Assembly: GCF_018446385.1 (NCBI RefSeq)
Contig: NC_055996.1
Coordinates: 17,533,317 to 17,597,316, forward strand
Direction of reading: 5' to 3'
Source: Zingiber officinale
Taxonomy: Eukaryota > Streptophyta > Magnoliopsida > Zingiberales > Zingiberaceae
DNA length: 64,000 nucleotides
Positions 57,561 to 64,000 of this stretch are shown here, piece after piece (within the stretch, counting starts at the first letter, position 1; each line of letters opens with the position of its first letter). The notes under the pieces are model-generated. The model saw only the letters and a list, made by a program, of their open reading frames with translations. It had not been told where the DNA came from and did not search any database. Both the position numbers and the translations under genes were made by a program.

Positions 57561-59970
57561 TGTTGGAGTGTATACTGAAAGCCTAAGCTTTGTAAACATT
57601 CATTATGAATAAAGAATCACATTTGGTCTAATTATCTACATTTGTTTGTAGTTGTTCATTTAATTTATATTGTAGATAACATAGTATGTGGTGTCACATA
57701 CAGAAGATGATGTTATCAGTACCTTATAAATTATAAACAGTAGCTCACGACCAGAATGGAAAGGAACAAACCATTAGAAGGTCGTAGTGTAATTAGGTAT
57801 TAGTTTATCTTGACTATATAATTACATTAGTACACTCAGAGTGTATTTGAGTAGGACCATTTGAGGTCGTTTCTTTTATACTGACTTTATAAAGGAACAA
57901 AGACCTCGGTTATTATGGAAGTGTGTGCTCTTAATCCTAATATAATAACAAGCACATATATTTGATATTTATTTCTTTAATTTATCAATGGGTGAGATTT
58001 AGTTCGATGAATCAATAAGCCCGATAAATTGAGAAATAATATCACTTATAGTGTGTGTTGTTGATTATAGAAGGAGACTGTGTCCTAGAGATACTAGGTT
58101 GATAATGTCCCCAAGAGGAGCTCATAAGGATTGTCATGTTAAACCCTGCAGGTGGACTTAGTCCGACATGACGATAAGGTTGAGTGGTACTACTCTTGGA
58201 CTTAGACATTAATTAAATGAGTTGTCAGTAACTCACTTAATTAGTGGACATTCGATATCTTAAACACAGGGAGACTAACACACTCATAATAAGAAGGAGC
58301 TCAAAAATGTAATTTGGGATTGGTGCGGTAGTTCAATGATAGTTCTCTAGTGGAATGAATTATCATTGATAAAATTAAGTTGTGTGTTCGGGGCGAACAC
58401 GGGATGCTTAATTTTATCGGGAGACCAAAACCAATTCCTCCTCTCGGTCCCTATCGTAACCTCTTATTTATAGAGTTCTATACCCACCTATACCCACCTT
58501 CTATACCCACCAATAAGGGGCCGGCCAAGCTAGCTTGGGAACCAAGCTAGGGCCGGCCTAGGTATATTATTGGGTGGCCGGCCCTAGCTTGAACCCAAGC
58601 TAGTAGGGCCGGCCAAATAAAATTAAAAAGAAATTTAATTTTAATTTTTATTATTATGTGGAAGATATATTTTAAAGAGAATTAAAATTAAAATATCTCT
58701 CTTGTAAAAGATCTACAAAAGATTAAAGAAAGAGATTAGATCTCTTTCCCTATTTGTAGATTGGAGAGATGTTTTATTTTTTCTTTAAAAATTATTCACA
58801 TGTTGATAAAATTAAAATTATAGAAATTTCCTTTTATCAATCATGAAGAGATTTTAAAGAGAAATTTTATTTTTTAAAATTTTCGGAAACAAATTAGGAA
58901 GTTTTAATTGTTGATTAAAACTTGTCCTCTTTCGTTTTCCAATGACGTGGCCGGCCATCTCAAGTTAATTGGGAAATTTTGTTTTATTTTTCTCAATTAA
59001 TTCATGTCAAGGAAAATTAAGGAAATTTTATTGTAATTAAATTTCCTAATTTGCCTAGGCCAAGGAATATAAAAGAAGGGGTGAGAGTGCCTTCAAGAGA
59101 CACAACATCTATTATTTCTCTCCCTCTTTTGTTCCTTGGTGTGGCCGGCCATCCTCTCCCTCTCTTCCTCTTGTGGTGGCCGAATCTCCCTCTTCCATTG
59201 GAGCTCTTTTGGTGGCCGGATACTACTCGGAGAAGAAGAAGAAGAAGGAGAGAAAGCTAGCATCTCTTGGAGCTTGGTTAGTGTTTTGATTTTCTTCCTT
59301 GGTGAAGCTTCCTCTTTGTTGGCCGAACCTAGCTAGGAGGAGAAGAAGGTGATTGGTGGTTTCTCCTCTCGGAAGATCGTTGCCCACACAACGTCCGAGG
59401 TTAGAAGAGGAATACGGTAGAAGATCAAGAGGTTTTTCTACAAGGTATAACTAGTAATTTTTCTTTCCGCATCATGCTAGTTATTTATGGAAATAATACC
59501 AAATACAAGAGACTTACGTTCTAGAATTTCGAATATGTTTTTTGAAGTTGCGTTCTTTTGTTTCTTTCTTTTCCTTGTGATTTGATTGTTCTCTTTGGTT
59601 AACCTAAAGTTATTTTAGGAAATTAAATATTAGCTTTCTATTAAAGGTTTTGTCTAGTCGGTGGTGGTTGCTCCCATATCCAAGAAGGCCATGTGCCTCG
59701 CCACGTCGATCTGGGAACCTTTTATGGAAATTAATATTTAATGGAATTAATAACTTAAGGAGACTTGGGTCGAACGTGTTAAGTTCCGCAGGAGATCCAA
59801 GTCAAAACCTAAAAGAACAAATAGATTAAGTTTTGGATCAAACATGTTAAGTTCCGCAGGCGATCCAAAATTTAATTTAAAAGAACACATGGTAGCTAGG
59901 AAAAGGTTCAGACCTTTGTACAAAATTTTTGTACAGTGGAACCTATAGGTTTTCCGAGTAGCAACCAACA
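57561..59970 (+). repeat. 5' LTR of copia element E (2.4 kb)
   Basis: TGTTGGAGTG at 57561 to AACCAACA at 59970, followed by the tRNA-iMet primer site TTGGTATCAGAGC. TATA-like ATATAAAAG at 59067-59075 implies about 0.9 kb of R/U5. GGCCGGCC words recur (58510-58615, 58950, 59142). The small Pro/Leu-rich ORFs near 59051-59336 are not convincing genes. Confidence 0.85.
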
Positions 59971-59971
59971 A

Positions 59972-59988
59972 TTGGTATCAGAGCTAGG
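59972..59988 (+). other. Primer binding site of copia E
   Basis: TTGGTATCAGAGCTAGG contains the full 12-base tRNA-iMet complement TGGTATCAGAGC, two bases after the LTR end. Confidence 0.9.
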
Positions 59989-61093
59989 GTTTTGCCTCTG
60001 TGTATTTGGTATTTAGTTTAATTATGCACATGTCATACATAATTTAGGCAGGATAATAGTAGGATGTGCTAACTTTGTGGATGCAGGATCCAACTATTAT
60101 GGCTTTTAGTTAATTATGTGTGTGATTGGACCCTTGGACATGTCAAGGGCAATTTATATGTGTGTGCATGATTGTATTAAAATACAGCAGGAGCTGTATT
60201 TAGTTTTATTAGGATTTTATTTTTGATCTAGATACATGTACATTCCTTTTATGGAATATAAGATCAAAAATGTAAAATTCTATTTATGTCGCGGATCGAA
60301 TCTTGCAAAGCGTGGAACCTTGTAAGGACCAGAGGCGCAGCGGAACTAGGAGTAAGATGGATGCGACAGCTAGATCCGGAGGCGGTGGCCAAATATGGCA
60401 GCAGCTTGGGATGACAACACACGGAGGACAATTAGAGATAAAAGCCATAATAGTTGAAAATTAAATTTTCTATTTATTGCTTTTATATTGTGCTGTGTGT
60501 GCATGTTAGTTTACAAGTTTAGTAGGCTAGCATAGTTAAAATTCCTCATTTATAAATAACTAAGTGGGAGAGGGATTTTTAAATAAATCCCATGGTCTCT
60601 ATTACTGGTTTGTAAGTGATGCAAACAAGCTTGCGCGTTGGCTCTGAGTGCCTTCCTCCACAACGGATGAGCTTGTTTGTGGATCACTAGAACATACTTC
60701 CATTTTTGGATGACTATAGGAAATTAATTAAGAACGTGTGATCTTCCCCAACGGAAGGGGCATAATCTTATTAATGGACTTAGTGTCAAGTAATGGTATA
60801 CACTTAGACACATCTAATAGTATCCTCCCCAACGGAGTCACTATTATTATTTGTGTGACCAAATAATACCAACTATTAATTTTATTTGTCAAAAAGTTAG
60901 GTTGATAAGATAATAAAATTAATGGGATAAAACCCTCCTTTTACAAATGTTGAAATTGTATACGTCCACACTAACGTGGCATACAAAATTCACGGTGTTA
61001 TGAGGTGTTGGTTAATTTAAAATAGTATTGTTTGAGGAATCAATATTATTCTAAATTTAGAGTTCTGACCAAAAGTTATTTGTGATTCTTAGG

Positions 61094-61567
61094 ATGACTT
61101 TCAACCCACTGTCCATCATACTTCAACAAAATAGACTTACTGGACCAAATTACATAGATTTGAAAAGAAACTTGGATATTGTTCTGACTGCTGAAAGCTA
61201 TAAATTTGTACTGACTGAACCTTGTCCTGATGCACCCACTGGTGAATCTACCCAAGAGGAGATTGAATATCATAAGAGATGGGTAAAGGCAGATGAGATG
61301 GCGCGGTGTTACATTTTGGCTTCAATGTCAAATGTATTGCAACATCAGCATAAAGATTTACCAACAGCTTATGATATTATGAACAATCTCAAGGAACTCT
61401 TTGGTTATCAGGATAGGGCTTCTAGACAAGAAGCTATGAGAAAGATAATGACAGCCACCATGCAAGAGGGTACTCCTGTAAGGGATCATATCCTAAACAT
61501 GATGGCTTATCTGAACGAGATACAGATCCTTGGAGGAGAAATTGATGGGGAAACCAGATCGATATGA
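61094..61567 (+). pseudogene. Copia E gag, N-terminal part
   Basis: ATG at 61094. Reads LTGPNYIDLKRNLDIVLTAE and KFVLTEPCPDAP, then YHKRWVKADEMARCYILASM and RQEAMRKIMTATMQEGTPVR, typical copia gag. It stops at TGA 61565-61567 through a frameshift near 61560; the next frame continues the same protein (MILQTLPRSFEQF). Confidence 0.85.
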
Positions 61568-62739
61568 TCCTCCAAACGCTACCTAGAAGTTTTGAGCAGT
61601 TCCGCCTGAACTATAATATGAATAAGAGGATTTATTCATTAGGGGAACTACTAACAGAACTTCAAGCAGCAGAAGGATTATTTCGTCATAATTCTCAAAT
61701 TCACTTTGCTGAAAATGGTTCTACTTCTAAATCGAGAGGAAAGAAGAAGAAGAAACAAGCTGGCTCAGCAAAGAAAGTGAATAAATCTCAGAGTACGGGA
61801 TTTAAAGCTGGAGTGAAGAAGCCGAAGGGCAAGTGCTTCATCTGCAAGCAGGCAGGACATTGGAAGGCGGACTGTCCTCGTAGGAACCAAAACAAAGGTA
61901 TATCTCATGCTCTAGTTGTTGAAACATGTTTAGCGGTGTTATCTACCAGCACCTGGTGTGTAGATACGGGAGCCACTGATCATGTCTGCAATTCCTTGCA
62001 GGGGTTCCAGGAAACCCGACGACTATCTGAAGGGGAGATTACCGTCTACATGGGCAATGCTACTAAGATAGCAGCTGTTGCAGTGGGAGACGTCTACTTA
62101 TCTTTTAGTAGAAATAAAAATTTGATTTTAAGAAATTGTCTTTATGTACCCAGTTTTAGAAAGAATTTAATTTCGGTTTCTAAACTGTTTTTAGATGGAT
62201 ATTCAGTTTCTTTCAGTAACGATGTAGTTATTAAAAGAAATAAAGTGATTATCTGTTCTGGTGCATTAGTTGGCAATTTGTATACTTTAAATCCAATTTC
62301 TTCCACAAAGCAAAACATGGAAATTTATAACTCATCTTCTAATTCTAATAAGAGAAAAGAACCTTCGCAAATGACCCAAGCATATCTTTGGCATCTAAGG
62401 CTTGGTCATATTAACTTAAGTAGGATTCAGAGGCTTATAGCCGATGGACTTTTGAGTTCATTAGAGTTGGAAAATTTTCCAACTTGTGAATCCTGCTTAG
62501 AAGGTAAAATGACCAAAAGGCCGTTCAAGGCCAAGGGGTATAGAGCCAAAGAAGTGTTAGAATTGGTTCACTCTGATTTGTGTGGTCCTATGTCTGTCCA
62601 GGCAAGAGGAGGTTTTGAATACTTTGTCTCTTTTATAGACGATTATTCAAGATACGGATACATTTACCTAATGCGCCGAAGTCCGAGTGCTTTGATAAGT
62701 TCAAAGAATACAAGGCGATGTGGAGAAACGACTAGGTAA
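61564..62739 (+). pseudogene. Copia E gag C-terminus, protease and integrase N-terminus
   Basis: Contains the CCHC knuckle CFICKQAGHWKADC, protease site VDTGATDHVC, the integrase zinc-binding pattern HLRLGHINLSRI...CESCLEGK, and the first catalytic Asp in HSDLCGPM, plus FIDDYSRYGY. The frame breaks near 62700, shortly after. Confidence 0.9.
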
Positions 62740-63094
62740 AGTATCAAGACACTACGCGATCGTGGTGGCGAATACCTCTTAGGAGAGTTTAGGAATTACT
62801 TATCGAAGGCCGGGATTCAATCCCGCTTGTTGCACCTGGTACACCCCAATGTGTGTAGCAGGACGAAGGAATAGGACTCTTATGGAGATGGTTAGATCGA
62901 TGATGAGTTATTCATTACCAAATTCATTTTGGGGATATGCTCTGAAACAGCAGATACGTTCTGAACTTAGTACCTTCTAAATCAGTTTCTTCTACTCCCA
63001 TAGAATTGTGGAATGGGCGAAACCCAGTCTAAGACATATTCGGATTTGGGGTAGTCCAAGACATGTCTGAAACCAGATCTTGATAAGTTAGAAT
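62740..63094 (+). pseudogene. Copia E integrase core, heavily frameshifted
   Basis: Pieces of GGEY, GTPQ, MVRSMMSYSSLPNSFWGYAL and VLNLVPSKSVSSTPIELWNG are visible in alternating frames with several stops, so small indels have accumulated. The damage is concentrated here, while the flanking parts are open. Confidence 0.75.
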
Positions 63095-64000
63095 CCGTCT
63101 GAAGTTCGCGTGTTTGTAGGATATCCCAAAGGAACGAAAGGTGGTTTATTTTATAGTCCTAAAGACCAGAAGGTCATTGTTAGCACCAATGCCCAGTTTT
63201 TAGAAGAAGACTATATAATGGATCACAAGCCCAGTAGTAAAGTTGTTTTAGAAGAACTAAGAGAGGACACGTTTACTTTAGTACCAACAGTACAAGATGT
63301 AGTACCACAAGAGACTGCAACACGTGTCACACATGATACACAACCACAGTCAGTGCCTCGTCGTAGTGGGAGGGTTGTAAGGCAGCCTGAAAGATTCATG
63401 TTTTTGGGAGAGTCTTCGGACTTGATCCCGGGTAAACATGAACCTGATCCCCAAACATATGACGAAGCACTCCAAGATATAGATGCAGCATCTTGGCAAA
63501 AGGCGATGAATTCTGAAATAGAGTCTATGTACTCTAATAAGGTCTGGGAGCTTGTAGAACCACCTGATAGTGTAAAAGCCGTTGGATGCAAGTGGATCTA
63601 CAAAAGGAAAAGAGGGACAGATGGGAAGGTAGAAACCTTCAAAGCTAGGCTTGTTGCGAAAGGGTACACTCAGAAAGAGGGAATCGATTATGAGGAAACT
63701 TTTTCGCCAGTAGCCATGCTTAAGTCTATCCGGATACTCTTATCCATTGCTGCTCATATGGATTATGAGATTTGGCAAATGGATGTCAAGACAGCTTTCC
63801 TTAATGGAAGTCTTGAAGAGAACATTCATATGAAGCAACCAGAAGGGTTCATTGAAAAAGGCAAAGAGCATCTAGTGTGCAAGCTCAATCGGTCCATTTA
63901 TGGACTAAAGCAAGCTTCAAGATCTTGGAACATCCGGTTTAATGAAGTAATCCAGTCATATGGATTTATTCAAAGTTCGGATGAATCTTGTGTATACAAG
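63095..64000 (+). pseudogene. Copia E integrase C-terminus and reverse transcriptase (partial)
   Basis: Open in one frame to the window end: VFVGYPKGTKGGLFYSPKDQ, a linker with SVPRRSGRVVRQPERF, then FKARLVAKGYTQKEGIDYEE, MDVKTAFLNGSLEEN and SIYGLKQASRSW. The YVDD box lies beyond the edge. No stop in about 300 codons. Confidence 0.85.

Larger units (their letters stand above)
57561..64000 (+). mobile_element. Copia retrotransposon E, 5' part (continues beyond the window)
   Basis: 5' LTR, primer site, ~1.1 kb leader, then gag, protease, integrase and RT in copia order. The 3' end and second LTR are outside the window. At least two frameshift regions make it non-autonomous. Confidence 0.9.

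Noticed and set aside
58321..58440. tRNA-like words (GTGCGGTAGTTCAATGATAG, GTTCGGGGCGAACAC) suggesting a tRNA gene
   Set aside because: They lie inside the copia E LTR, and no complete cloverleaf with a proper acceptor stem could be formed.

Overview
The window is nuclear DNA from a flowering plant. It has split genes with GT/AG introns, nested LTR retrotransposons with tRNA-iMet primer sites, and plant gene families (FAR1-RELATED, U11/U12-25K, CCR4 homolog 4). The retrotransposon mix, with GGGCGCCC-type motifs in the LTRs and very long copia LTRs, suggests a large monocot genome. A Zingiberales plant such as ginger or turmeric is my guess; the sequence alone does not prove it. About two thirds of the window is transposon-derived.

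Layout. 1-1189: 3' LTR of a SIRE/Maximus-like element running off the left edge. 1190-~10990: two decayed Ty3/gypsy 3' ends of the Tat type joined in opposite orientation, each with an ORF antisense to its LTR; one is interrupted by a solo LTR (2352-3217), the other by a ~3.5 kb tandem-repeat-rich insertion (~6580-10050). 11240-12400: a small gene for a PNRC-motif protein. 12400-14290: AT-rich non-coding DNA with a foldback element and a 304-bp tandem duplication. 14290-17085: a truncated duplicate of the U11/U12-25K gene. 17707-23642 (minus): an apparently intact ten-exon CCR4-4-type deadenylase gene (368 codons). 24242-26715: ribosomal P0 exon fragments and a truncated FAR1-related gene. 26722-27534: a long inverted repeat made from the 5' region of the U11/U12-25K gene. 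27163-31391: the complete U11/U12-25K gene (172 codons).

31759-53378 is one broken secreted-protein gene, perhaps lectin-like, split by three nested retrotransposons, each with its own target-site duplication (TSD). Copia element A (32210-52753, TSD AGGTC) contains SIRE-like element B (39685-51978, TSD GTTCG), which contains the gag-pol-less Tat derivative C (43103-48166, TSD ATTTT). 53400-55237 holds nothing I can recognise. 55238-57560 is a mosaic of old LTRs. 57561-64000 is the 5' part of another copia element (E) with a 2.4 kb LTR, whose gag-pol runs off the right edge with several frame breaks.

The three host genes that look functional all concern RNA metabolism: minor spliceosome, poly(A) removal, and a possible decapping-adaptor motif. 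They have separate promoters and are probably neighbours by chance. The most unusual features are: a 41-bp tandem repeat in the B-family LTR whose 7-bp hairpin stems co-vary between units; antisense ORFs retained in elements that have lost gag-pol; an extra acidic, membrane-anchored ORF upstream of gag in copia A; and the inverted repeat of the U11/U12-25K 5' region, which could make double-stranded RNA against that gene.
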